From positions 124,001 through 188,000 of the forward strand of contig JAUICN010000002.1 in the NCBI GenBank assembly GCA_030427835.1: a stretch of DNA of 64,000 bases, written 5' to 3'. Below the pieces are notes generated by a model. The model had not been told where the DNA came from. It saw nothing but the letters and a program-made list of their open reading frames with translations, and did not search any database. Shown one piece after another: positions 1-8,408 of this stretch (positions are counted from its first letter, which is position 1; each line of letters opens with the position of its first letter). Both the position numbers and the translations under genes were made by a program. The stretch is from Polyangia bacterium. Its GTDB lineage: Bacteria > Myxococcota_A > Polyangia > Polyangiales > JAUICN01.

Positions 1-123
1 CAATAGTTTGAGGGCCACCGGGGAGCCCCGCTGGGTATCCAGAGCCTCGTACACGACACCCATGCCTCCGGCGCCTAGTCTGCGCTGGATTTGGTAGCGG
101 TCGGTGCCCTGGAATTCTTGCAT
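1..123 (-). CDS. Ser/Thr protein kinase, N-terminal fragment (leaves window)
   Basis: Only the first 41 codons are inside the window. The start of a Hanks-type kinase domain is clear: a [12 protein letters not shown] opening followed by the glycine-rich nucleotide loop [11 protein letters not shown] at about residues 18-28, then VALKLL, whose Lys is the expected subdomain II ATP-anchoring residue. The ATG at 121-123 is 12 bp downstream of the stop of the vWA-like lipoprotein gene, so the two are probably co-transcribed. No purine-rich ribosome site precedes this ATG. The GAGGMG loop is typical of PknB-like bacterial kinases; the rest of the protein cannot be judged. Confidence 0.88.
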   Translation of the reverse strand, partial: MQEFQGTDRYQIQRRLGAGGMGVVYEALDTQRGSPVALKLL

Positions 124-135
124 GGAGGAGTATTA

Positions 136-1095
136 CTACTCCACCCTCTCGGTACATCGGAAGGTGAATGTGTATCGACCTGCGGCGTGTTGTTGCACGT
201 GGTTGCAGGTATTGGGGCAGAGTTTGATTGTTGTGGGTGTGGTGGAACGGTCGTAGTACCACCCGTCACTGGTGGAGCAGCCTGAACTTTGGCTCACGTT
301 GGGAGCGGTAAGGGTTTGCCCGTTGCTTTGGGTGAAGGAGAAGGCGCCTGTGCTTTCCTCAAGGACCTTGCGAGCGGGAGCACTGGGTACGTCCACTGTG
401 CAGGGCAGGGGGTCGATTGGGGCCAGTGCACGCTGCACGGCTTGAACTGTGGGGCTCCAGTCGTTGAGACATACGGAGGTTGCGGACCCTCCCGTCTTGC
501 TTGCCAATGCGTAGTGCTCCTGACCGGGGCCGGTTGCGTTGGGGCAAGTAGGTTCCGGTGAGGCGATGGCGTTGTAGGTGAAGTCACCCAGGTTATCCCC
601 CATGTCGTCCATGAAGTTGTCTGCAGAGTATGTGTTTCCCCCGTTTGTGAAGGACAGCAGGTGGGAGGTCGCGTCCGGGTAGATGAAGTCCTTGTACCGG
701 TCCCAGGTGTGCCCGATGTAGAACAGTAGCCTGTGGGCGCCGATGGTCTGGTTGACCTGTAGGTACCGGCTGCCGTCGTTGCCCAGGGGGGCTGCGATAT
801 CGGGGGTGGGTGGTGCGTAGCCGATGACCACGAGTTTGCCATTGGCCCGGTCAATGAATGGCACGAGGTCGTCCACGGCAGATTGGATTTGGTCTTCGTA
901 GCGGCGGAGGAAGTTCCCATTGCTATCGATGGTGATGATGACGTTTACTGGAGTGAAGGTGGCTTCTTCGGTGATGGTGGCGCAAACGGGCCCAGGGGTG
1001 GTGACCGCCTGGCCGTTGTCCACGTCGGGGGGAGGGCCACCATCGGTGGTGCAGGCGGTTGCGGCGATGGCAATGAGGGAAAAAAGCGGCTTCAT
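136..1095 (-). CDS. vWA-like lipoprotein
   Basis: Predicted lipoprotein of 319 residues. The ATG at 1095 is preferred over an upstream TTG because it places a Lys and a hydrophobic stretch directly before a lipobox-like ATAC (Cys15). The segment VNVIITIDSNGNF has the place and shape of the first strand of a von Willebrand A domain, with a degenerate metal site (D-x-N-x-N instead of D-x-S-x-S), so metal binding is uncertain. The C-terminus contains KLCPNTC and ends in a FRC-type strand, a pattern I associate with secreted vWA proteins of myxobacteria. It is probably anchored to the cell envelope and involved in adhesion or protein interaction. It lies 12 bp before the kinase fragment. Confidence 0.7.
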   Translation of the reverse strand: MKPLFSLIAIAATACTTDGGPPPDVDNGQAVTTPGPVCATITEEATFTPVNVIITIDSNGNFLRRYEDQIQSAVDDLVPFIDRANGKLVVIGYAPPTPDIAAPLGNDGSRYLQVNQTIGAHRLLFYIGHTWDRYKDFIYPDATSHLLSFTNGGNTYSADNFMDDMGDNLGDFTYNAIASPEPTCPNATGPGQEHYALASKTGGSATSVCLNDWSPTVQAVQRALAPIDPLPCTVDVPSAPARKVLEESTGAFSFTQSNGQTLTAPNVSQSSGCSTSDGWYYDRSTTPTTIKLCPNTCNHVQQHAAGRYTFTFRCTERVE

Positions 1096-1127
1096 GGGAA
1101 AAAACGACAATTGCCGGGGTTGGGCCC

Positions 1128-1256
1128 GTAGCTACGACGTTGTAGTGGGGAAGCAAAGCCGGTGCCAGGCAGGAACCCCAGGAGATTTGGGGCATCGGGG
1201 TGGGAAGTGGGGTAGTCGGGCCCCAGAAGGGCTTCCGTGTTAGGGTCCGGCGCCCC
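1128..1256. promoter_or_regulatory. divergent intergenic region with a 14-bp palindrome-like site
   Basis: This gap separates the divergent vWA-lipoprotein and bipA genes and should hold both promoters. The only ordered feature I see is CTACGACGTTGTAG at 1132-1145, an inverted repeat of CTAC-N-AC with ACGT at its centre and one mismatched pair. It could be an operator. No clear -35/-10 pair was identified. Confidence 0.3.
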
Positions 1257-3068
1257 ATGAGTACCCCCCCTTCCGACATTCGAAATATCGCGATTATTGC
1301 CCACGTTGATCACGGCAAAACCACCCTTGTGGATGCCATGCTTCGCCAGACTGGGGTCTTTCGATCCAATGAGGCGGTGGTGGACCGTGTGATGGACTCC
1401 AATGACCTGGAACGGGAACGGGGGATCACCATTTTGGCGAAGCACGCGTCCATCGATTTTGAGGGCGTGCGCATCAATATCATCGATACGCCCGGTCACG
1501 CCGATTTTGGTGGTGAGGTGGAACGTACGCTGATGATGGCCGACGGCGCGCTGTTGTTGGTGGACGCGGCGGAAGGGCCCCTGCCCCAGACTCGATTTGT
1601 GGTGCAGAAAGCCCTTGAGCTGGGTTTGCGGGTTGTGGTGGTGATCAACAAGGTGGATCGCCAGGACGCACGTGCGGACGAAGTCTTGAACGAGGTGTTT
1701 GACCTTTTTTGCGATTTGGGTGCCACCGATGAACAGGCGAACTTTCCTACGCTCTACGCCATCGCCAAGGATGGAATTGCACGGCATGTATTGGATGGGC
1801 CTGACGAGGGATTGAAGCCCCTGTTGGATACGATCTTGAAAGAGGTGCCTGCGCCGACGAATGACTCGTCGGGGGCCTTTCGTATGCGTGTGCACAACGT
1901 GATCCACGATGAGTACGTGGGCCGCCTTGCGGTGGGCCGTGTGGAACGGGGTGTGGCGAAACCTGCGGTGCAGGTGGTGCGCCTGGGTGAAGACGACAAT
2001 GTGCCCGGTAAGACCGGTGGGGTGTTTGGGTACGTGGGAACCCAGCGGGTGAAGGTCGAGGAGGCGCGCGCGGGGGACATTGTGGCCGTGTCGGGTTTTG
2101 AGGACGTTCAGATCGGCGACACGATTGCGGATCCTGAAGCACCGGAGGCCTTGCCACGTATTTCCGTGGAAGAACCCACCATCAAAGTACGCTTCCTGGT
2201 GAACAGCTCCCCTTTTGCGGGAACAAGCGGCAAGTGGGTGACCTCACGGCACCTGCGCGATCGGTTGTTTAAGGAGGCCAAACGGAACCTTGCCCTGCGG
2301 GTGGAGGAGACGGATTCGGCGGATGCGTACATTGTGTTTGGCCGGGGAGAGCTGATGCTTTCGGTGTTGGCGGAAACCATGCGTCGTGAGGGCTACGAGC
2401 TTGCACTGGGCATGCCCGAGGTGGTGGTGCGTGAGGTGGATGGTGTGCAGTCTGAGCCTGTGGAACGGGTGGTGATTGACGTGTCGGATGATTTCGTGGG
2501 TGCGGTGACTACCAGCCTTGGGGAACGTAAGGGGCAAATGGTGAACATGAATCCCGTGGGTGTGGGGCGTACCCGTGTGGAGTTTCGCATTCCCTCCCGA
2601 GGGCTTATTGGATACCGGTCCCAGTTTTTGACGGAGACCCGTGGCACTGGACTGTTGAATACGTTGTTTGAGGGTTGGGAGCCCTGGTCTGGGCCCATGT
2701 TGCGACGTTCGAACGGTGCGCTTGTGTCCGACCGAAAGGGCAAGACGACGCCCTACGCCCTTTTCAACCTGCAGGCCCGCGGTAAGCTATTTGTCAACGC
2801 GGGTGTGGAGGTGTACGAGGGCATGATTATCGGGGAGCACAACCGTGCCAATGACCTGGACGTGAACGCGACCCGGGAAAAGAAGCTTACCAATATTCGC
2901 GCAGCGGGCCGTGATGAGAACGTTGCCCTGTCTCCCGTGAAGCCCTTGAACATCGAAGAGGCCATGGAGTGGGTGGACCAGGACGAGGTGCTGGAAATCA
3001 CCCCTGATGATCTTCGGATCCGTAAGAAGGTCTTGCAGTGTAACCGAAGGCCCAAAAGGGGAACCTGA
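1257..3068 (+). CDS. bipA: Ribosome-associated translational GTPase BipA/TypA
   Basis: Translation-factor GTPase of the BipA/TypA family, which acts on ribosomes in stress adaptation and 50S assembly. From the ATG at 1257 the protein is 603 residues, the usual BipA length. G1 is AHVDHGKTT (about residues 15-23), G3 is DTPGHADFGGEVER and G4 is NKVDRQDA. The EF-G-like domains III and V and the family-specific C-terminal domain follow (RGLIGYRSQFLTETRG, then VNATREKKLTNIRA). The frame stays open upstream to 1200, but those residues do not resemble the family, while MSTPPSDIRNIAIIAHVDHG does. The gene is monocistronic or leads into the PHA-granule-type gene 36 bp downstream. Confidence 0.97.
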   Translation: MSTPPSDIRNIAIIAHVDHGKTTLVDAMLRQTGVFRSNEAVVDRVMDSNDLERERGITILAKHASIDFEGVRINIIDTPGHADFGGEVERTLMMADGALLLVDAAEGPLPQTRFVVQKALELGLRVVVVINKVDRQDARADEVLNEVFDLFCDLGATDEQANFPTLYAIAKDGIARHVLDGPDEGLKPLLDTILKEVPAPTNDSSGAFRMRVHNVIHDEYVGRLAVGRVERGVAKPAVQVVRLGEDDNVPGKTGGVFGYVGTQRVKVEEARAGDIVAVSGFEDVQIGDTIADPEAPEALPRISVEEPTIKVRFLVNSSPFAGTSGKWVTSRHLRDRLFKEAKRNLALRVEETDSADAYIVFGRGELMLSVLAETMRREGYELALGMPEVVVREVDGVQSEPVERVVIDVSDDFVGAVTTSLGERKGQMVNMNPVGVGRTRVEFRIPSRGLIGYRSQFLTETRGTGLLNTLFEGWEPWSGPMLRRSNGALVSDRKGKTTPYALFNLQARGKLFVNAGVEVYEGMIIGEHNRANDLDVNATREKKLTNIRAAGRDENVALSPVKPLNIEEAMEWVDQDEVLEITPDDLRIRKKVLQCNRRPKRGT

Positions 3069-3104
3069 TGGCGTTTCCCCTGAGGTTGTTGTAGGAACCT
3101 GAGC

Positions 3105-3416
3105 ATGAAGCACAGCGTGCATCATGATCTCGAGCCTGAAATGGCAAAGACTGTGCTGGAACGGGCATGGGAGAGCTATCGGGTGGAGTTTTCGGACTAC
3201 AATCCCACGTTTCGCTGGCAGGGTGACTCCATGGCCGAGGTGGGGTTTTCGGTGAAGGGTGTGCGTCTGCAGGGTCAGCTGGAGCTGCGCCCCAAGGCTA
3301 TTGAACTCGATCTTAAAGTGCCCTTTTTGCTGAAGCCCTTTCGTGGTGCGGCTGTGAGGGTCATCGACCAGCACATTCAGAAGTGGATTACCAAGGCTAA
3401 ATTGGGGCAATTGTAG
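3105..3416 (+). CDS. Polyhydroxyalkanoic acid system (PHA_gran_rgn-like) family protein
   Basis: A 103-residue cytosolic protein. The N-terminal basic/His segment, the central FRWQGDSMAEVGFSVKGVRLQGQLEL and the later PFLLKPFRGAAV fit the small PHA-granule-region family, whose members have a YxWqGDxlxF-(x)-GxxGxl core and an LG(f)L(l)xPFxxxIe motif. Members are often encoded near PHA granule genes, but none is visible here, so the role is by similarity only. The start has AGGA nine bases upstream. The gene follows bipA by 36 bp on the same strand and may be co-transcribed. Confidence 0.6.
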   Translation: MKHSVHHDLEPEMAKTVLERAWESYRVEFSDYNPTFRWQGDSMAEVGFSVKGVRLQGQLELRPKAIELDLKVPFLLKPFRGAAVRVIDQHIQKWITKAKLGQL

Positions 3417-3492
3417 GGGAATTGTGAGCTGAGCGGTGTTGCATGGCCCTGGCACTGGGTCGTGGTATCCTTACCCCCAGGTTAGGCAAACG

Positions 3493-4506
3493 ATGATCTC
3501 TTCCAAAGTCTCCAACATTTTTTCTTTTGAACGCGTTTCCCCCACGGGCTCTTCTTTGTCTCGTTTGTGGGTGACTGCTGGATTGCTTTTCGCTGGGTTG
3601 CTTTTTGCGGGGCTGCTTGCGGGTGGTTGTGCGAGCAAGGATACGTTTCTTGCGGTGAGCGTTTCCACGGAGCTTGTGGCGGGTGTGGAGTTTGAAGAGG
3701 TGGAAGTGATTCTTTACGAAGGAGCATCGACTACGGATGGTCGCTTGCAGTACCGTCGTATTATTCATCAGGCCAACTTTCCCGAGGACTACTCCAAGTT
3801 GCAAACGGTGGCAGAGTTTGAGGCCGTGCCCCATGGGGATTACCTGATCTGCTCACGGCTTTTGAATCCGGACGAAACGGTGCTGGTGGAGAGCTGTACT
3901 GCGGTGAGCCTTAGCCAGAAGACCTACGTTACGGATGCTGCGCTTACACGGGGTTGCATCGTGAGCGATGTGAAGTGCCCCTTGACGGATGGGCAGGTGT
4001 CCCAGGGGCTTATCAAGTGTTTGGCCGGGCAGTGCGTGGATCCCAAGTGTGATCCCAGTAATCCTGCGACGCGCATTTATTGCCCCGAGCTTTTTGAGTT
4101 CTGCACCGATGAGGATGTGAGCAGCTGCCCGGATGTGGCCAGTTGTGCTGAGAAGGTCTGTGCCAGTGGTATTTGCACTGCTCGCCCGGTGGGTGGCGCT
4201 TGCAACGCCAATGAATACTGCGACACGGACCCAGACGATGGGGGTTGTAAGCCGCTTCCCAACTTGCAGGCGATTGGCGATGCGGGCGTGCCTGATGGCG
4301 GTGATGGGGGCACCTGTTTTGCGATTCTACGGCAGTCGCCCACCAAGGAGTGCGTTTCTGAGTGGCGCCAGTGTGTGAACGGACAGCTTTCTGCCACCTG
4401 GGAAGAGTTCACGAACTTTCCCTGCGGAAAGGGATGCACCACAGGCGGGGATATCTGTGACGGCGCAGGAGACTGCGTGGACAGCACGATGTTTACTTGC
4501 CCGTAG
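3493..4506 (+). CDS. Cysteine-rich lipoprotein
   Basis: I do not recognise this family. From the ATG at 3493 the protein has a 45-residue signal segment ending in the lipobox LAGGC (Cys46). The hydrophobic core is built from three near-identical pentapeptides (LLFAG, LLFAG, LLAGG) encoded by a 15-bp tandem repeat. The mature N-terminal half looks like a small beta domain (VEVILYEGASTTDGRL ...). The C-terminal half holds many Cys residues in short loops such as CLAGQCVDPKC and CPDVASCAEKVCASGIC, suggesting a disulfide-bonded extracytoplasmic domain. The stop codon lies inside the first unit of a 23-bp tandem repeat. Confidence 0.75.
   Translation: MISSKVSNIFSFERVSPTGSSLSRLWVTAGLLFAGLLFAGLLAGGCASKDTFLAVSVSTELVAGVEFEEVEVILYEGASTTDGRLQYRRIIHQANFPEDYSKLQTVAEFEAVPHGDYLICSRLLNPDETVLVESCTAVSLSQKTYVTDAALTRGCIVSDVKCPLTDGQVSQGLIKCLAGQCVDPKCDPSNPATRIYCPELFEFCTDEDVSSCPDVASCAEKVCASGICTARPVGGACNANEYCDTDPDDGGCKPLPNLQAIGDAGVPDGGDGGTCFAILRQSPTKECVSEWRQCVNGQLSATWEEFTNFPCGKGCTTGGDICDGAGDCVDSTMFTCP
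3580..3624 (+). repeat. 15-bp tandem repeat, 3 units, in signal peptide
   Basis: Three consecutive 15-bp units, the third diverged, encode LLFAG-LLFAG-LLAGG directly before the lipobox Cys of the Cys-rich lipoprotein. Confidence 0.75.
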
Positions 4507-4560
4507 GGTTGGGGTTTACTTGCCCATAGGGTTGGGGCTTACCTGCCCGTGGGGTTGGGT
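4492..4560. repeat. 23-bp tandem repeat, 3 units, over a stop codon
   Basis: Three units of 23 bp start at 4492, 4515 and 4538; each reads close to TTACTTGCCCGTAGGGTTGG. The first unit contains the last codons and the TAG of the Cys-rich lipoprotein gene. The others are untranslated and lie 30 bp before the stop of the convergent BASS transporter gene. Confidence 0.85.
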
Positions 4561-4590
4561 TTGGCTCGGGAGGTTCCTGAGAGTTCCCGT

Positions 4591-5511
4591 TTATTTGCGC
4601 GCTTTCTTTGAGCGTTGCCACAGGCCTGCAAGCAGGCTTCCCAGTAGGGCGTGGGTGAGGGCGGAGAGGGCGCTTGGAATGGGTGTGAGCGGGTTTGCGA
4701 AGTTCTCCCGGGCGAGCACAGCGCCGAGACCGGAGTTCTGCATTCCCACCTCGATGGAGATGGTTCGTGCGACCTTCTTGTTTTTTAGAAAGAGCATCGA
4801 CAGCAAGTATCCCAACACAAACCCGGCCACGTGCAGGGTGAGTACTGCCAGGGGCAGGGTGGGGCCCGCGGAGAGGATTTGATCCTTGCTGGCGCCCACG
4901 ATGCTGGCCACGATCATGACAATGGCGATGACCGCGACCGGTGGTGCGATGGGTAGAATACGTTTGGTGGCCTTGGGTAGGAACTGTTTGAGCAGTAGGC
5001 CTATGAGAATGGGTGCAAGCACGACCCTTACGGTGCTGAAGAGCAAACCCATGGCATCTACCTCCGTGCGGGCTCCTACCAGCGCTGAGGTTAGGGTGGG
5101 TGTGAGTAGGATGGCGAGGCTTGTTGAGACAGCCGTCATGGTGACTGAAAGCGCGACGTTGGCTCGGGCTAGAAATACGATGACATTGGACGCGGTGCCC
5201 CCGGGACAACAGGACACGAGGATCAACCCAACCGCGTAGGCTGTGGGCAGCTCGAATAGGCGCGCGATGGACCAGCCCAGTAGCGGCATCAGGGTGAACT
5301 GCAGCGCGATCCCTAGGGCAAACCACTTTGGAAATTTGAAGACCCGTCGAAAATCGTCAAAGGACAGGGTGAGGCCCATGCCCAACATGATCACGGCGAG
5401 CCCCCAGGTGATCCACGGACCCTGGAACCAGGTGAAGACGGGTGGCCACAGTATGGCGGTGGCGCAGGCCAAGGAGATCCAAAGGGGGAAACGTTGGGAG
5501 AACTTGTTCAC
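4591..5511 (-). CDS. Bile acid:sodium symporter (BASS/SBF) family transporter
   Basis: A 306-residue inner-membrane protein with nine to ten hydrophobic segments. The family signature around the first discontinuous helix is present (LILVSCCPGGTASNVI at about residues 96-111). A second conserved stretch, ISIEVGMQNSGLGAVLA near residue 250, carries the E-x-G-x-Q-N substrate/sodium-site motif of the fold. BASS proteins import organic acids such as pantoate, pyruvate or bile-acid-like compounds with sodium; the substrate here cannot be read. The start is GTG at 5511, overlapping the TGA of the YhaN-like gene (GTGA), so translation is probably coupled. The polar C-terminus is short and basic. Confidence 0.93.
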   Translation of the reverse strand: MNKFSQRFPLWISLACATAILWPPVFTWFQGPWITWGLAVIMLGMGLTLSFDDFRRVFKFPKWFALGIALQFTLMPLLGWSIARLFELPTAYAVGLILVSCCPGGTASNVIVFLARANVALSVTMTAVSTSLAILLTPTLTSALVGARTEVDAMGLLFSTVRVVLAPILIGLLLKQFLPKATKRILPIAPPVAVIAIVMIVASIVGASKDQILSAGPTLPLAVLTLHVAGFVLGYLLSMLFLKNKKVARTISIEVGMQNSGLGAVLARENFANPLTPIPSALSALTHALLGSLLAGLWQRSKKARK

Positions 5512-8408
5512 GGAGCCGGGTTGTTAGGCGATTCCCGGTGTGTTTGCAATGGAGTCCTGCTGTGTTTGATGGGTTGTTGTGTGGGATCGGCAGATGCCTG
5601 ATCCGCCTGGGAAAGAACGTTTGGTGATCTGAGTTCCACGATCTCCACGTCGCCTGTGGGTAAGCATGCTTGCGCCAGCTCTACGGTGCGCCTGTGGTGG
5701 GTGAAGAGCAGCACTTGGGTTTCGATGCCCAGTTGGGCTAGGGCTTGAAGTGCCTTGCTGGTCCGGGTTTCGTCCAAGTCTACCAGGGCGTCGTCGAGTA
5801 CCACCGGCAATGGCGAGTGGTTGGTGAGGTGGTGCCGAATGCTTGCGATTCTGAGGGCGAGAAAGAGGGCATCTCGTGTGCCCACACTGAGATCCTGTGT
5901 GTACAGGCGGGTTCCATCAAACCGTACGCATTCGAGAACAGGTTGGTCCTGGTCGTTCCAGCCCACGTTCAATGATGGGTAACGTTCGATGGTGAGGTCG
6001 CGAAAGATCTCCTGGGCAGCCTGCAGTACGGGCCCCTGGTTTTCTTTTCGGTACGCCTCCATGGTGGCGCGCAGGGCATGGGCCGCAGCGTTCAATACCA
6101 AGTACCTGCGCGTGCACTGTTCAATGGCGGCGTTTTGTTGTTGCAGTTTCTGTTGCACATCGGCTGCCGATTGGTGCTCCATCTGGGCCTGTTCCTGTCG
6201 GACGCGACCCAGCTCCTGGTTGGTTTGTTCTCTTTTCTCTTCGAGCTCTTGATGTTCCTTGGAGAGCTGTTGGATTTCCTGTTTGAGAACTTCGGTGGAA
6301 CTGGCACTGCATTGGGAAAGGATGCTGTTCAGGTCGTCACTACCCTCCCCGAGTAGGGCAAGCTCGGTGGCGGCCAGCTGTTCTTTAAGTGTTGCGTATT
6401 GGATGGCCTGTTCTTCCAGGTGCTCCAGTTCTTCGATGGTAGAGACACCTGCTTCTCCCAGCAGTTTTGAAAGCAATGCCTCGGTCTGTTGAATCCCGTT
6501 GTGGATTTCTTTTTGTTCGTTTTCAGCAAGCTCTAGTTGATCTTGCAGTTGTTTTTGTTGTTTGTGGGACTCGCGCCATCGCCGTTGTTCTGAAATCCAC
6601 TCACGAACCTCGATGATGCTCGCGTTTTCGTCTAGGCCCATGTGCTTGCGTAGATCGCGCCACTGCTGGTTCCATTTTTCATCCAGAACCCGAAGGCGTT
6701 CGCCCTGGGATTTCGCTAGGTTTGTTTTTTCGAGATGATCCTGTTCTTCGTTTTCCAGCTTGTGCAGTTGCTGAAGCCAACGCTGCATGGCTGGGGGGTC
6801 ATCTGCCTGCAGTCCTGCGGAAAACCAGAGGTGGTTCCACTCCTCTAGGATAGCCTTCTGTTGTGCTTTGTTGTGTTCGTATTGGGATTCGGCCTCGTTC
6901 AACTGACCCCGTGTTTCAGTCAGGGTTGAGCAGGCAGATTCTACCCTTGCCTGGAGATCTGCACTTGCACGCAATGTGTCTACGATGCGATCGGCCTGGT
7001 CGGTGGCGGATTGGTATTCATCCAATCGAGTCGACCCCACTGGCCCTTGAACGGCGGTGCTCCTCAGGATTTTCCACTGGCGGTTACGTTCGTTACGGGC
7101 CCGATTCAGATCATCTTCCACAAGCGAGGACGCGTGTTGGCGCAGTTTTCGAAGTGTGCCTTCTTGTGTGGATTGTGTGTCCTGGAGCGTTTGGATTCTC
7201 TCCCGCTGTTGTTGCAGCTTCCGCTGAAGTTCTTCTGCCTGGCGTGCGGCCTGTTCAACTTGCACGGCGGTGGGTATGCGGGCGCGCTGTATGGGTGTGT
7301 TGGGAAGGCTCTTGGATTCTAGCCAGCGTTGAACTTCCAGATGTTTTTGTTCGTATTGGCTGTTTAAGAGCGCCTCTTGTTGGGCTTGTTGGCTGTGTTC
7401 GAGATCCAGCTGACGCCGTTGCTCGATTTGCCGTTCCACCTCTTGTTCGATCTCCGGTGAGACGGCGCTTCGGCTTTTCAGGGGATTGGATTCCCCAGGT
7501 TGGCTTGCTTGCTGTGCTTTGATTTGTTGTTGATGTTGTAGGTTGAGGGTGCGGCGTAGGGAGAGCTCATCCAGCTTTTTTTGCAGGTTCTGGCGCCTCT
7601 GGGGGTGGGGGGCCTGCTCCAGTTTTGGATCGAGCTGTTTAAGCTGCCCAAGGATCTGAACGTGCCGTGCAGCCATGGGTTTGAGGCGCAGAAGAGTTGT
7701 GAGCCCGGCCTGGTGATGTTGGAGCGTCCCAATCTGTTGTTTGATGGTGTGGAGTTCTTTTTCGGCCTGCACGAGGGCCTGTTGCCGTGTGGACCAATCG
7801 GCGTGGGAGGTGAGGGTGTCACGCAACTCCTTTTTTATCTCGCTGTGTTGCTTGAGAAGGTTGTTGAGGGTTCGGGTTCGGGTGAGCGGTGTGAACAGGG
7901 TGTCCGCCTCCTGTTCGATTTCCTGGAGCGTGCTGCGGAGGGTTTGGGTTCCGTAGGCGGCCTCATAGAGACCCTCGCTTAGGGTGGTGTTGACGTCGAG
8001 CAGGGCTTGGGCCCCCGCCCGTAGTTGGGCGTGCCCCATGCCGAACTGGGTTTCGTAGGTTTGACGATCGAGGGCCCCTAGCATGGACAGTAACGTTGAT
8101 TCGGGGACGGGGTTGTCGTCCGTGTCGAGCAAGGTGTTTTTGTTTCCCTTCCTCCGTACAAGGGTGATTTGCTGTCCTTGATTGTCGAGAAGGGTCGCAC
8201 CGACGCGCAGTAGGCGTTTGTCGTGTGTGTGGTCGTCTCGGGTTCTGGGAGGAATGCCGAAAAGGAAGTCTGCCAGGGCGCGAAGGCTGGTGCTTTTACC
8301 GGCTTCGTTTTCTCCGAACACGATGTGCAGCTTTTTTTTGGGGTTTAGGGCAATGTGTTTGCCCGTGAATGCACCAAAGGCATGAAGGTGTAGCTCAAGA
8401 AACTTCAT
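5508..8408 (-). CDS. YhaN-like SMC/Rad50-type ATPase
   Basis: A 966-residue ABC-type ATPase with a split nucleotide-binding domain. The N-terminus has FGAFTG then Walker A GENEAGKST (residues 32-40). The C-terminus has an LSVGTRDALFLALRIA signature-like stretch and the Walker B VVLDDALVDLD. Between them lies a very long Glu/Gln-rich coiled coil (about residues 180-820) with a break near the middle, as in SbcC/Rad50/YhaN. By family it partners the exonuclease encoded immediately upstream (overlapping by ATGA) in processing DNA ends. The C-terminal 45 residues after the ATPase are a Thr/Pro/Gln-rich tail not seen in SbcC. Walker A GENEAGKS plus the gene order supports YhaN rather than canonical SbcC. 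Confidence 0.93.
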   Translation of the reverse strand: MKFLELHLHAFGAFTGKHIALNPKKKLHIVFGENEAGKSTSLRALADFLFGIPPRTRDDHTHDKRLLRVGATLLDNQGQQITLVRRKGNKNTLLDTDDNPVPESTLLSMLGALDRQTYETQFGMGHAQLRAGAQALLDVNTTLSEGLYEAAYGTQTLRSTLQEIEQEADTLFTPLTRTRTLNNLLKQHSEIKKELRDTLTSHADWSTRQQALVQAEKELHTIKQQIGTLQHHQAGLTTLLRLKPMAARHVQILGQLKQLDPKLEQAPHPQRRQNLQKKLDELSLRRTLNLQHQQQIKAQQASQPGESNPLKSRSAVSPEIEQEVERQIEQRRQLDLEHSQQAQQEALLNSQYEQKHLEVQRWLESKSLPNTPIQRARIPTAVQVEQAARQAEELQRKLQQQRERIQTLQDTQSTQEGTLRKLRQHASSLVEDDLNRARNERNRQWKILRSTAVQGPVGSTRLDEYQSATDQADRIVDTLRASADLQARVESACSTLTETRGQLNEAESQYEHNKAQQKAILEEWNHLWFSAGLQADDPPAMQRWLQQLHKLENEEQDHLEKTNLAKSQGERLRVLDEKWNQQWRDLRKHMGLDENASIIEVREWISEQRRWRESHKQQKQLQDQLELAENEQKEIHNGIQQTEALLSKLLGEAGVSTIEELEHLEEQAIQYATLKEQLAATELALLGEGSDDLNSILSQCSASSTEVLKQEIQQLSKEHQELEEKREQTNQELGRVRQEQAQMEHQSAADVQQKLQQQNAAIEQCTRRYLVLNAAAHALRATMEAYRKENQGPVLQAAQEIFRDLTIERYPSLNVGWNDQDQPVLECVRFDGTRLYTQDLSVGTRDALFLALRIASIRHHLTNHSPLPVVLDDALVDLDETRTSKALQALAQLGIETQVLLFTHHRRTVELAQACLPTGDVEIVELRSPNVLSQADQASADPTQQPIKHSRTPLQTHRESPNNPAP

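Noticed and set aside
1092-1907. Long leftward open frame (271 codons) opposite bipA
   Set aside because: It lies fully antisense to a clear GTPase, its residues are a mirror of that codon use (many His, Arg, Gln), and it has no domain or signal.
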